Of a stretch of DNA of 64,000 nucleotides, positions 10,442-18,559 are shown piece after piece; the first letter of the stretch is position 1, and every line of letters begins with the position of its first letter. Source of the DNA: Streptomyces sp. SID13726 (GTDB lineage: Bacteria; Actinomycetota; Actinomycetes; Streptomycetales; Streptomycetaceae); assembly GCF_010548375.1 (NCBI RefSeq), contig NZ_JAAGLY010000007.1, forward strand, positions 434,001 through 498,000, written 5' to 3'. Below the pieces are notes generated by a model. It ran no database searches, was not told where the DNA came from, and saw only the letters and a list, made by a program, of their open reading frames with translations. The position numbers and the translations under genes are program-made.

Positions 10442-11017
10442 TCACCCGGCGTCCGGGAAGTCGCGCTCGCGGTCCGTGCCGTGGCCGCTTGCCTCGGGCT
10501 CGTCCGCGTCCTGGCGCGGCTGCGGCAGGACCGGCTGGAGGACCAGCATCCGCTCGACGAGGCGCAGGAACATCGCCACGTCGCGTATGAGGTCGTCGGC
10601 GTCCCGGCGGCCGGCCGCGCCCTGGATGCCGGCCTCGGCCCGGGCCCGGCGCCGGGCCCCGGAGGCGAACAGCGCGCTCCACTCGGCGAGCTCGGGCGCG
10701 ATCTCGGGGAGCACTTCCCAGGCGCTCCGTATCTTGGCGCGGCGTCGGGACGTCGGCTCCGGGCGTCCCCGCGCGGCGAGCACGGCGGCCGCGGTGCGCA
10801 GGGCGGCCAGGTGGGCCGTCGCATAGCGCTCGTTCGGTGTCTCGAGCGCCGATGCCTCGTCGAGGCCCGCGCGGGCCTGGGCGAGCAGGTCGAGGGCGGC
10901 GGGTGGGGCGGTCGTCCGGCGCAGCACGGGGTGCACGTCGCTCGCCGGGCCGGTCAGTGAGGGGGCAGGGCCGGTGGCGCGGCGCCGACGGGCGGCGGCT
11001 GCGTGGTAGCTGGCCAT
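10442..11017 (-). CDS. SAV_6107-type HEPN domain protein
   Basis: All-alpha protein of 191 residues matching, from memory, the actinobacterial SAV_6107 HEPN family. A basic, disordered N-terminus (1-40) leads into helices including NERYATAHLAALRTAAAVLAARG. Arg64 and His69 form an R-x4-H motif, the arrangement used by HEPN ribonucleases. The C-terminal tail is acidic. ATG at 11017 follows a strong AGGAGG site. Divergent from the ABC/YhgE/TetR genes. An RNase role is inference; many HEPN proteins in this family have no tested activity. Confidence 0.8.
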   Translation of the reverse strand: MASYHAAAARRRRATGPAPSLTGPASDVHPVLRRTTAPPAALDLLAQARAGLDEASALETPNERYATAHLAALRTAAAVLAARGRPEPTSRRRAKIRSAWEVLPEIAPELAEWSALFASGARRRARAEAGIQGAAGRRDADDLIRDVAMFLRLVERMLVLQPVLPQPRQDADEPEASGHGTDRERDFPDAG

Positions 11018-11142
11018 GACGAACCTCCTGTCGTCTGGTTGACGGCACATCCCGCTACGGAGTGCCGTATGTGCCCATCGTGAGGTATGCCACTGACAAT
11101 CCGTTCTGACCTGCGCTTTTGCTTCGATCGCAGGTTCGGGTT

Positions 11143-11174
11143 ACTTTTTGCACTGACCAGTCAGTTCAAAAAGT
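11143..11174. promoter_or_regulatory. 32-bp palindromic operator, TetR type
   Basis: The core ACTGACCAGTCAGT (11152-11165) is a perfect inverted repeat around CA. It is nested in a wider palindrome with arms ACTTTTTG (11143-11150) and CAAAAAGT (11167-11174). Of 16 symmetric pairs, 14 match. It lies 24 bases upstream of the ABC gene start, in the divergent region with the HEPN gene. Core sequence and size fit a TetR-family operator; the TetR gene at 14189 is the obvious candidate regulator. Confidence 0.75.
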
Positions 11175-11197
11175 TTCCGCTTCAAGAGGATCAGGGG

Positions 11198-12085
11198 GTG
11201 GCCGTGGACGGAGTCGCTGTCACGGCCGAGGGGTTCGGGCTGAAGGGACCCCGCGGCTGGGCTTTCCGCGGGATCGACCTCGCCGCGGAGCCCGGTGCGT
11301 TGATCGCCGTGGAGGGGCCTTCGGGGTCCGGCCGCACGAGCCTGCTGCTCGCGCTCACCGGACGGATGAAGGCCACCGAGGGGACGGCGACCCTGGGCGG
11401 AGCCCTGCTGCCGAAGCAACTCGCGGCGGTACGCCGGTTCAGCGCGCCCGCGAACGTCGCCGGGGTCACCGACCTCGACCCGGCACTCACGGTGGCGGAA
11501 CACCTGCGCGAACGGGCGCTCCTCCAGCGCCGGTTCGGCGACTCGGTGCGCGCACTGCTGCGGCCGCGCGCGGAGCGTACGGCCGAGGAGCGGCTCCGGG
11601 TCGACACCGCCCTGACCGCCGCCGGTCTCGACCTTGAGGCGCTGCCCAAGGGCGCCAGGACCGCCGTACGGGATCTGGAACGGCCGGAGGCCCTGCGGCT
11701 GTCGATCGCCCTGGCGCTGATCGGCCGCCCGCGGCTGCTCGGCGTGGACGACCTGGACCTGAAGCTGTCCGACGCCGAGCGGGCCGAGGCCTGGGCACTG
11801 CTCAGGTCTCTCGCCGAGGCCGGCACGACGGTGGTGGCGGTGTGCAGCGAGGCTCCGGAGGGCGTGGTGCGGGTGGCTACGCGGTCGGGTGCCGAGCAGA
11901 CCGCGTCCACGCGGCCGGATGCCGCGCGACCGGACGCCGAGCAGACAGTGCCCGCGCGACCCGCTGCCGAGCAGACCGCGCCCTCCGAGCGGACCGTGTC
12001 CACCCAGCCCGCCCCCGAACGCCCCGAACGCCCCGAACCCCGGAAGGAGACCCCCGATGCGCTCGCCGAGACTCGCCGCGCTTGA
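11198..12085 (+). CDS. ABC-type ATP-binding protein, degenerate
   Basis: ABC ATPase-like protein of 295 residues, probable partner of the YhgE/Pip protein encoded next. The P-loop reads GPSGSGRTS, so the usual Lys is Arg (residue 46). The region expected to hold LSGGQ reads RDLERPEALRLSIALAL, and the Walker B stretch RPRLLGVDDLDL has Asp where the catalytic Glu is normal. A low-complexity tail (about 228-295) repeats AEQT-type units rich in Pro, Arg and Glu. The gene overlaps the next one by 29 bases. GTG at 11198 has AGAGGA and GGGGG upstream. It may be weakly active or regulatory rather than a normal transport motor. Confidence 0.8.
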   Translation: MAVDGVAVTAEGFGLKGPRGWAFRGIDLAAEPGALIAVEGPSGSGRTSLLLALTGRMKATEGTATLGGALLPKQLAAVRRFSAPANVAGVTDLDPALTVAEHLRERALLQRRFGDSVRALLRPRAERTAEERLRVDTALTAAGLDLEALPKGARTAVRDLERPEALRLSIALALIGRPRLLGVDDLDLKLSDAERAEAWALLRSLAEAGTTVVAVCSEAPEGVVRVATRSGAEQTASTRPDAARPDAEQTVPARPAAEQTAPSERTVSTQPAPERPERPEPRKETPDALAETRRA

Positions 12086-14141
12086 GCTGCGTCGCTTCGG
12101 CAGGGGGAAGCTGCCGCGTGCCGCCCTGGTGGCGCTGCTGGTGCTGCCGTTGCTCTACGGCGCCCTGTACCTGTGGTCCTTCTGGGACCCGTACGGCCGC
12201 CTGGACCGCATCCCGGTCGCCCTCGTGAACGACGACAAGGGCGCCACCGCCGACGGCAGGAAGCTCACCGCGGGCGCCGAGATCACCGAGGGGCTGCGGG
12301 ACAGCCGGGTCTTCGACTGGCACCAGGTGAGCGGGGCGCAGGCACGCGCGGGCGTGGAGGACGGCACGTACTACCTGTCGTTGACCATGCCGGCCGACTT
12401 CAGCAGCCGGATCGCCTCCAGCGCGGGCGACTCCCCCGAGACCGGCGCCCTCCAGGTCCGTACGAACGACGCCAACAACTACATCGTCGGGCAGATCTCC
12501 CGGACCGTCTTCGCCGAGGTCCGCCAGGCCGCGTCCACCAAGGCCTCGCGGTCCTTCCTGGACCGGATCTTCATCTCCTTCTCCGACATCCACGGCGCCA
12601 CGGTGAAGGCCGCCGACGGGGCCGACGATCTCGAAGGCGGCATAGGCAAGGCGGAGAAGGGGTCCCAGGATCTCGCCGCGGGCCTGAAGGACGCCCAGGC
12701 GGGCAGCGGGTCGCTCAGCGACGGGCTGGCGAGGCTCGACTCGGGTTCGGGCGATCTGGCGGACGGCGCGGGACAGGTCGCCGCCGGCACCCGAGCCCTC
12801 GCCGCCGAGGTGAACGGGGTCGCGGACAAGGTGGGCCCCTTCCTGAAGGACAACGAACGGACCATCGGCGACACGGCCCGGCTGGTCGCCGACTCGGCCG
12901 GGGCCGTCCGGCACAACCTCGGCACCCTGGTGAGGACCGCGCCGGCGGCCGCCCGGGGCGCGCACACCGCGGCCGACGCCCTGGACGCCGTCCACAAGGC
13001 GCGCTGCACGGACCCGGTCCTGCCCGACGCCGCCTGCGCCGACCTGAAGAAGGCCCGGCAGGCGGCCGACGACGTGGCGAAGGTCGCCGACGACGTCGAC
13101 GCGCTCGTCGCCGACCAGAACGGCGACCTGAAGAAGCTCGACGGCCAACTCGCCACCCTCCAGCGGCAGGCCGAGGCACTCGCCGACCGGGCACCCCGGC
13201 TCTCCGAGGACCTCGACGACGCCGTGGCGAAGATCAACCGGCTGAACGACGGCGCGGGCAAGGTCGCCGCCGGCGCCAGAACGCTCCACTCGGGCCTCGG
13301 CACGGCACGCACCGGCGCGCAGGAGCTCGACCAGGGCGTCGGCAGGCTCAAGAGCGGGGCCGACGATCTGAGCGGCGGCATGTACAAGCTTGCCGACGGC
13401 TCAGGCAAGCTCTCCGACGGGCTGCACGACGGCGCCTCGCAGATCCCCGACTACGACAAGAAGGACCGCGATCAGCGCACCGACGTGATGGCCGACCCGG
13501 TCCAGCTGGTCTCCAAGGACCTGCACAAGGCGCCGAACTACGGCACCGGGTTCGCCCCGTACTTCATCCCGCTGTCCCTGTGGGTGGGCGCGATGGTGGC
13601 GTACATGCTGATCACCCCGATGAACCGGCGCGCGCTCGCCGCAGGGGCCCCGGCCTGGCGGATCGCGCTCGCGGGCTGGCTGCCGGTGGTGGCGATCGGG
13701 GTGCTCCAGACGGTGGCCCTGATGTCGGTGCTGCACTGGGCCGTCGGCCTGCGGATGGCCCACGCGGCCGGGACGGTGGGCTTCCTGTTCCTGGTGACGG
13801 CGTGCTTCGCGGCGATCGTCCAGTGGCTGAACGCTCGCTTCGGAGCGGCGGGCCGGATCCTCGTCCTCGCCCTGCTGATGCTCCAGCTGACGTCCGCGGG
13901 CGGCACGTACCCCGTCCAGACCAGTCCGGGCTTCTTCAACGCGCTCCACCCCTTCCTGCCGATGAGCTACGTCGTCGAGGCCCTCAGGAGGCTCATCACG
14001 GGCGGCGGACTCACTCCGGTGTGGCACGCGTGCGTGGTGCTCGTCGCCTTCACCGCGGGCGCCCTCGCGCTGACCGCCCTGTCCGCGCGCCGCAGGCAGG
14101 TGTGGACGCTGGACCGGCTGCACCCGGAGCTGACCCTGTGA
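12057..14141 (+). CDS. YhgE/Pip domain membrane protein
   Basis: 694-residue membrane protein of the YhgE/Pip family, related to phage infection protein and to ABC-2 type permeases. One N-terminal helix (about 23-43) is followed by a very long outer region (about 45-490) with repeated Gly/Ala/Asp/Leu heptad-like segments such as DLAAGLKDAQAGSGSLSDGL, then five C-terminal helices (about 500-680) in an ABC-2-like membrane domain. It is likely an exporter or envelope-spanning component powered or gated by the ABC protein upstream. ATG at 12057 follows GGAAGGAGA; the first 29 bases lie inside the ABC gene. Substrate unknown. Confidence 0.88.
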   Translation: MRSPRLAALELRRFGRGKLPRAALVALLVLPLLYGALYLWSFWDPYGRLDRIPVALVNDDKGATADGRKLTAGAEITEGLRDSRVFDWHQVSGAQARAGVEDGTYYLSLTMPADFSSRIASSAGDSPETGALQVRTNDANNYIVGQISRTVFAEVRQAASTKASRSFLDRIFISFSDIHGATVKAADGADDLEGGIGKAEKGSQDLAAGLKDAQAGSGSLSDGLARLDSGSGDLADGAGQVAAGTRALAAEVNGVADKVGPFLKDNERTIGDTARLVADSAGAVRHNLGTLVRTAPAAARGAHTAADALDAVHKARCTDPVLPDAACADLKKARQAADDVAKVADDVDALVADQNGDLKKLDGQLATLQRQAEALADRAPRLSEDLDDAVAKINRLNDGAGKVAAGARTLHSGLGTARTGAQELDQGVGRLKSGADDLSGGMYKLADGSGKLSDGLHDGASQIPDYDKKDRDQRTDVMADPVQLVSKDLHKAPNYGTGFAPYFIPLSLWVGAMVAYMLITPMNRRALAAGAPAWRIALAGWLPVVAIGVLQTVALMSVLHWAVGLRMAHAAGTVGFLFLVTACFAAIVQWLNARFGAAGRILVLALLMLQLTSAGGTYPVQTSPGFFNALHPFLPMSYVVEALRRLITGGGLTPVWHACVVLVAFTAGALALTALSARRRQVWTLDRLHPELTL

Positions 14142-14188
14142 TCGGCAACGGGACCGCCGAGGCGCCGGTTCCTGTGACAATCAGGGCC

Positions 14189-14821
14189 ATGGAAAGCAGC
14201 AGCGCCGCGGCGGGCGTCAGCACACGCCGTGAGGCCACCCGGCAGAAGCTCTACGAGGCGGCCGTCACGCTCATCGCCGAGCAGGGCTTCTCCGCCACCA
14301 CGGTCGACGAGATCGCCGAGCGGGCCGGGGTCGCGAAGGGCACGGTCTACTACAACTTCGCGAGCAAGTCCGTCCTCTTCGAGGAGCTGCTGCGGCACGG
14401 CGTGGGCCTGCTCACCGCCTCTCTCCGCGAGGCGTCCGAGGCGACGGCACGCGCGGGTGGCGGCAAGGTGGACGCCCTGGACGCGATGATCCGCGCGGGC
14501 CTGGTCTTCATCGACCGCTACCCGGCCTTCACCCAGCTGTACGTGGCCGAGCTGTGGCGCACCAACCGGGCCTGGCAGTCCACGCTCATGGTGGTCCGTC
14601 AGGAGGCCGTGGCGGTCGTGGAGGGGGTGCTGCGCGAGGGCGTGGAGAACGGCGAGTTCAGCGACGAGATCGACGTCCCGCTGACCGCCTCCGCCCTGGT
14701 CGGCATGGTCCTGGTGGCCGCCCTGGACTGGCAGTCCTTCCAGCCCGAGCGCTCCCTGGACGACGTACACGCGGCGCTCTCGCGGCTGTTGCAGGGGCGG
14801 GTCAGCGGCCACCGGGGCTGA
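14189..14821 (+). CDS. TetR-family transcriptional regulator
   Basis: 210-residue TetR regulator. The helix-turn-helix is clear at about residues 18-62: REATRQKLYEAAVTLIAEQG, then TTVDEIAERAGVAKGTVYYN. The C-terminal ligand domain is alpha-helical. It closes the ABC-YhgE-TetR cassette, 47 bases after the yhgE stop, and probably represses the cassette through the 32-bp palindrome at 11143-11174. ATG at 14189 is chosen from the family N-terminus; the ribosome site is weak. Confidence 0.93.
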   Translation: MESSSAAAGVSTRREATRQKLYEAAVTLIAEQGFSATTVDEIAERAGVAKGTVYYNFASKSVLFEELLRHGVGLLTASLREASEATARAGGGKVDALDAMIRAGLVFIDRYPAFTQLYVAELWRTNRAWQSTLMVVRQEAVAVVEGVLREGVENGEFSDEIDVPLTASALVGMVLVAALDWQSFQPERSLDDVHAALSRLLQGRVSGHRG

Positions 14822-15231
14822 TCGCCGGGAAGCCGGTTCGATCACGCCGGCACGCGAAAGCGCCGGTCCGCTGTGGCCGCGTCCCCCGCGGGCCACCTCG
14901 AACCGGCGCCTTCCTTGCTCCCCCGATTTCCCCCGTTTCCCCCGTGCCCCCCGTTGGGCCCCCGTTCGGTCGTTCCCCCGCTTTCCGGGTTCCCCCGTGC
15001 CTCGCTCCCGCCGGCCTCGGCCGACGGAAGGAGCGGGTCCGGGGATGCTCCGTTCCGGCGCCCCGTGTCGCCGGTTCCGGAGCCTTTCCCCTTCGCCGTG
15101 GCTCCACTCTCTCGTTCACGCAGGTCGGAACCCATCCGCGCGCGTACTCATCTCACGCTCTAGGTACGGATACTCAGTCGTACGCACTCACCCCCAGGAC
15201 GCCCTGTCGCCGACTGGTTACGATCGCGTCC
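14822..15231. other. 410-bp intergenic region with C-run array
   Basis: Between tetR and the DUF4126 gene. After the terminator hairpin comes a stretch (14920-14996) with eight runs of five or six C on the plus strand, spaced 4-12 bases apart. The complementary G-runs could form a G-quadruplex. The remainder holds A/T-containing sequence near 15165-15215 that may contain the DUF4126 promoter; no confident -10/-35 pair was found. Confidence 0.6.
14860..14909 (+). terminator. two-tier stem-loop after tetR
   Basis: Outer arms GCGCCGGT (14860-14867) and ACCGGCGC (14902-14909) enclose a second stem made from GTGGCCGCG and CGCGGGCCAC with one bulge. It starts 38 bases after the TetR stop and is a plausible terminator of that operon. 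Confidence 0.6.
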
Positions 15232-15837
15232 GTGTCCGTACTCCCCTTGGTGTTCACCAGCGGCTGGGCCAGCGGCGTCAACGCGTACGCGGTGGTGCTG
15301 CTGCTCGGCGTGTTCGGCGCGACGGGGCTGAGCGACGACGTCCCCGAGACCCTCCAGCGCCCCGAGGTCCTCGTCGTGGCGGGCCTGCTGTTCCTGTGCG
15401 AGGCGGTGGCGGACAAGATCCCGTACGTCGACTCGGCGTGGGACTCGGTCCACACGGTGGTCCGTCCGGTGGCCGGCGCCTGGGTCGGCGCCCTGCTGGC
15501 CGGCCAGAGCGGCTCGCTCAACGACGTGGTCGCGGGCCTGGTGGGCGGTTCGACGGCCCTGGCCAGCCACACGGTCAAGGCCGGCACCCGCATGGCGGTC
15601 AACGCCTCCCCCGAGCCCTTCAGCAACATCGTCCTGAGCCTGGCCGAGGATCTCGGCGTCGGCGGCATCGTCACGTTCGCGATGTTCCACCCCACGGCGG
15701 CGGCGGTCGTCGCGGGCGTCCTGCTGGTGGCGGGCCTGGTGGTGCTGTACTTCCTGATCTCCCGGATCAGGAGGTTCCGGCGCCGAAGGGCGCAGCGCCG
15801 GGAGGAGAGAAGACTGGCGGCCCGCCCACCCGGCTGA
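15232..15837 (+). CDS. DUF4126 membrane protein
   Basis: Membrane protein of 201 residues, DUF4126 family. It begins VSVLPLVFTSGWASGVNAYAVV and shows about five hydrophobic segments with conserved polar residues (EAVADKIPYVDSAWD, GSTALASHTVKAGTRMAVN), ending in a very basic cytoplasmic tail RRFRRRRAQRREERR. GTG at 15232 matches the family N-terminus; the ribosome site is poor. Function unknown. The stop codon lies inside the first copy of a 20-bp tandem repeat. Confidence 0.82.
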   Translation: MSVLPLVFTSGWASGVNAYAVVLLLGVFGATGLSDDVPETLQRPEVLVVAGLLFLCEAVADKIPYVDSAWDSVHTVVRPVAGAWVGALLAGQSGSLNDVVAGLVGGSTALASHTVKAGTRMAVNASPEPFSNIVLSLAEDLGVGGIVTFAMFHPTAAAVVAGVLLVAGLVVLYFLISRIRRFRRRRAQRREERRLAARPPG

Positions 15838-15872
15838 GAGGCGCGGGGCCGTGCTGAGAGGCGCGGGGCCGT
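15833..15872 (+). repeat. 20-bp direct repeat, two copies
   Basis: The unit GCTGAGAGGCGCGGGGCCGT occurs twice head to tail. The first copy includes the DUF4126 stop codon. Probably a recent slippage duplication. Confidence 0.9.
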
Positions 15873-15977
15873 ATCGACAGGCGGTTCCGCCGCGTGCGCG
15901 CGACCAGCCCCGACGGACCCGCGCCCGGTCACACACCCCTACCCGCGTTGTCAGTGCCGCCCGATAAAGTCGCCGAC

Positions 15978-17465
15978 ATGGGACAAGTCGTGGTGATCGG
16001 CGCCGGCATGGGGGCCATGGCGGCCGCCGCTCGGCTCGCCGTCGCGGGGCACCGGGTGGCGGTGTACGAGCGTACGGAGACGTACGGCGGTGCGGTGCGC
16101 CGGTTCGAGCGGGACGGGTTCGGGTTCGACACCGGGCCGGGACTGCTCACGCTCCCCGCGGTCTACCGCGATCTGTTCCTGAAGACCGGCAAGGAGCCGC
16201 TGGAGTCGGTCGTCGAGCTGGTCCAGGTCGACCCGTCGTCGCGACACGTCTTCGCGGACGACAGCGAGGTGTCCCTGCCGAACGCCTCGCGCGCGGGAGT
16301 GGTCACCGCGCTCGACGAAGCCCTCGGACAGGGCGCGGGCGCCCGCTGGGGCGACTTCCTGGTCCGGGCCCGCGAGGCCTGGGACCGTACCCGCAGACCG
16401 CTCCTGGAGGAGCCGCTGTGGCCCGACTGGTCGGTGCTGGCCGAGCGCGAGCCCTACCCGTCGGTCCCCCACAAGAAGCTCCTGCGCACCCGCCGGGCCG
16501 GCACCCTGGCCGAGGTCGGCGCCTGGGAGCTGCGCGACGACCGGCTCACGGCACTGCTGGAGAGCCACGCCCTCGCGTACGGCCTCGACCCCCGTGTCAC
16601 CCCGGCGAGCGCGTCCGTCCTGCCGTACATGGAGCACGCCTTCGGCACCTGGTATGTGCGCGGCGGCATCCGGGAGTTGGCGCGCGCGGTGTACGACCGG
16701 TGCGTGGCTCGCAGGGTCGAGTTCCACTTCGGCGCCGAGGTCACCGGGGTGCTGGAGAAGGACGGCCGGGCGGCCGGGGTGGAGCTGTCCGACGGGGCGG
16801 TGGCGGAGGCCGACTTCGTGGTCGCCGGTGTCGCACCCGCGGTGCTGGACCGAGCCGTTCAGCGTCCGACGGTCCGTGCCGAGGGCGCCGTACCGGCCGG
16901 GCGGACGGCGGCGAGCCGGCTGACGGTCCTGCTGGCGCTGCGCGGGGCCCGCCCGGAGGGGGCGGCACACCGGACGGTGGTGCACGCGCGGGACCGCGCG
17001 ACCGAGCTGGAGCGTCTGTTCGGGGCGGACCCGGGTGCGGCCACGGGCCTGACGGTCACCGTGCTGCGGCCCGACGACCCGGCGCTGGTTCCGGACGCCG
17101 GGCATGAGGCGATCACCCTCACCGCGGCGGTACCGGCGCACTCCGCGCAGGACCGCGCCGAGGACATGATCACCGTGGCCGAGCGCGCGCTGCCGGGCCT
17201 GCGTGACCGGATCCTGTGGCGCGAGGTCCGCACTCCCGCCGACATCACCGAGGCGACCGGCGCGGAAGGCGGCGCGGTACCCGCCCCGGCTCTCGCCGCC
17301 GGTGACGGCGCTCTGCTGCACCCGGCCAACGACACCGCCGTACCGGGCCTGTTCACGGTCGGGGGCTGGTCGCACCCCGGTGGCGGGCTTCCGCACGCCG
17401 GGATGTCGGGCGCGCTGGTGGCCGGACTGATCGTGGAGGGGCCGGAGTTCCGCGGTTCGCAGTGA
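15978..17465 (+). CDS. phytoene-desaturase-like FAD oxidoreductase
   Basis: FAD-dependent amine oxidase/phytoene desaturase superfamily protein, 495 residues. The N-terminal dinucleotide fold reads VVVIGAGMGAMAAAARLAVAGH with YERTETYGGAVRRF, and the C-terminal FAD-contact motif is FTVGGWSHPGGGLPHAGMSGALVAG, as in CrtI-type enzymes. No other carotenoid genes are nearby, so the substrate cannot be assigned; it may act on isoprenoids or another lipid. ATG at 15978 (MGQVVVIGAG) is right before the cofactor fold. Confidence 0.85.
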   Translation: MGQVVVIGAGMGAMAAAARLAVAGHRVAVYERTETYGGAVRRFERDGFGFDTGPGLLTLPAVYRDLFLKTGKEPLESVVELVQVDPSSRHVFADDSEVSLPNASRAGVVTALDEALGQGAGARWGDFLVRAREAWDRTRRPLLEEPLWPDWSVLAEREPYPSVPHKKLLRTRRAGTLAEVGAWELRDDRLTALLESHALAYGLDPRVTPASASVLPYMEHAFGTWYVRGGIRELARAVYDRCVARRVEFHFGAEVTGVLEKDGRAAGVELSDGAVAEADFVVAGVAPAVLDRAVQRPTVRAEGAVPAGRTAASRLTVLLALRGARPEGAAHRTVVHARDRATELERLFGADPGAATGLTVTVLRPDDPALVPDAGHEAITLTAAVPAHSAQDRAEDMITVAERALPGLRDRILWREVRTPADITEATGAEGGAVPAPALAAGDGALLHPANDTAVPGLFTVGGWSHPGGGLPHAGMSGALVAGLIVEGPEFRGSQ

Positions 17466-17513
17466 CGTGACCAGCGGTCCCCGGACCGGTCGCCCGGCTC
17501 CGCCCGCGCGGGA

Positions 17514-18503
17514 TCAGAAGCGGTACTGCTGCTCGTCGAAGCCGTGCCCCTGCTGGCCCTGGCCGTTCCCCTGGCCGCCCTGGCCGTTGTCCTGGTAGTA
17601 GCCCTGCTGCTCGGGCGGGAGTTCGGCGCCGTACTCGTCGGTGCGCTGCTGCGGCACCCACACCCCGCCGGCCGGGGTCTCGCCGCCGTACGTCCCGCCG
17701 TACTGGTCGTAGCCCTGCTGGACGAACTGCTGCTGACCGCCGTAGGACGTGTCGTACGACCCGGCGCCATAGGTCTGGGTGCCGATGTACGGGTCGGAGT
17801 AGGCGGCGTACTGCTGCTGTCCGGCCGGGTCGTAGCCGTACTGCTGCTGGTCGTAGCCGGTGTAGCCGTCGTAGCCGTACGTCTGGTCGGCGGAGGCCGT
17901 CGCGTACTGGTCCTGGGTCTGGCCCTGGCCCGGGTAGGACTGGTCGCCGGCGTAGGCGGCGTCGTTGTATATGCCGTAGGAGCCGGTGTCGTCGGGCAGG
18001 GGCTGGGGTTCGTAGACCGCGGTGCTCTCGGCCGCCGTGGGGGCGGCGGAGCGGGCCGGGGTGAAGACGTCGTCGCGGTCGAAGTCGTCGTGGCCGTAGC
18101 CCGAGGTGTCCTGGCGGCCCTGGTCGTACATGCCGTCGTCGGCGTAGGCCGCCTCGGGCTGCTCCAGGTCGGAGACCTCCAGGGAGGGCTCCTCGCGGCC
18201 GCGCTCCCGGCGGCTCTTCTTGCCGCCGGTCAGGCCTTCGAGGGCGGCGGGCGGGTTGACCGCCCAGCCCTGCTCGAAGCCGCGGCGGAACGACAGGGTG
18301 ACGTAGGTCTGGCCGACCGCGAAGGCGATGGCGCCCAGACCGATGACGACCACCTGCGAGATCAGCACACCGCCGACCACGCCGAGGAAGCCGGCGAAGG
18401 CGAGCACGCGCCAGCGCAGTCGCGCCTTGTACTGCAACAGCACTTCGCCCAGCAGCCACAGCGCGACGATTCCGAACGCGATGTAGAGGACCGTCCAGCC
18501 CAT
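17514..18503 (-). CDS. membrane protein with Tyr/Gln/Gly-rich tail
   Basis: 329 residues, no enzyme motif recognised. The first 80 residues contain two or three membrane helices (VLYIAFGIVALWLLGEVLL; VLAFAGFLGVVGGVLISQVVVIG; a third ending YVTLSF). After a charged segment (about 95-120) the rest, roughly 120-329, is low complexity and dominated by Tyr, Gln, Gly, Asp and Ala, for example YDQQQYGYDPAGQQQYAAY. Such composition resembles prion-like or phase-separating domains and probably faces the cytoplasm. ATG at 18503. Lies just upstream of metF in the same direction-reading block but 56 bases apart; no functional link is known. Confidence 0.8.
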   Translation of the reverse strand: MGWTVLYIAFGIVALWLLGEVLLQYKARLRWRVLAFAGFLGVVGGVLISQVVVIGLGAIAFAVGQTYVTLSFRRGFEQGWAVNPPAALEGLTGGKKSRRERGREEPSLEVSDLEQPEAAYADDGMYDQGRQDTSGYGHDDFDRDDVFTPARSAAPTAAESTAVYEPQPLPDDTGSYGIYNDAAYAGDQSYPGQGQTQDQYATASADQTYGYDGYTGYDQQQYGYDPAGQQQYAAYSDPYIGTQTYGAGSYDTSYGGQQQFVQQGYDQYGGTYGGETPAGGVWVPQQRTDEYGAELPPEQQGYYQDNGQGGQGNGQGQQGHGFDEQQYRF

Positions 18504-18559
18504 GTACGCCCCTCTCCCAGTGACCGCTACGCAGTGTGTCGTATGTCCGTGCGGCCGGT

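Noticed and set aside
15978..17465. Carotenoid biosynthetic cluster
   Set aside because: Only one CrtI-like gene; no phytoene synthase, GGPP synthase or cyclase in the window.
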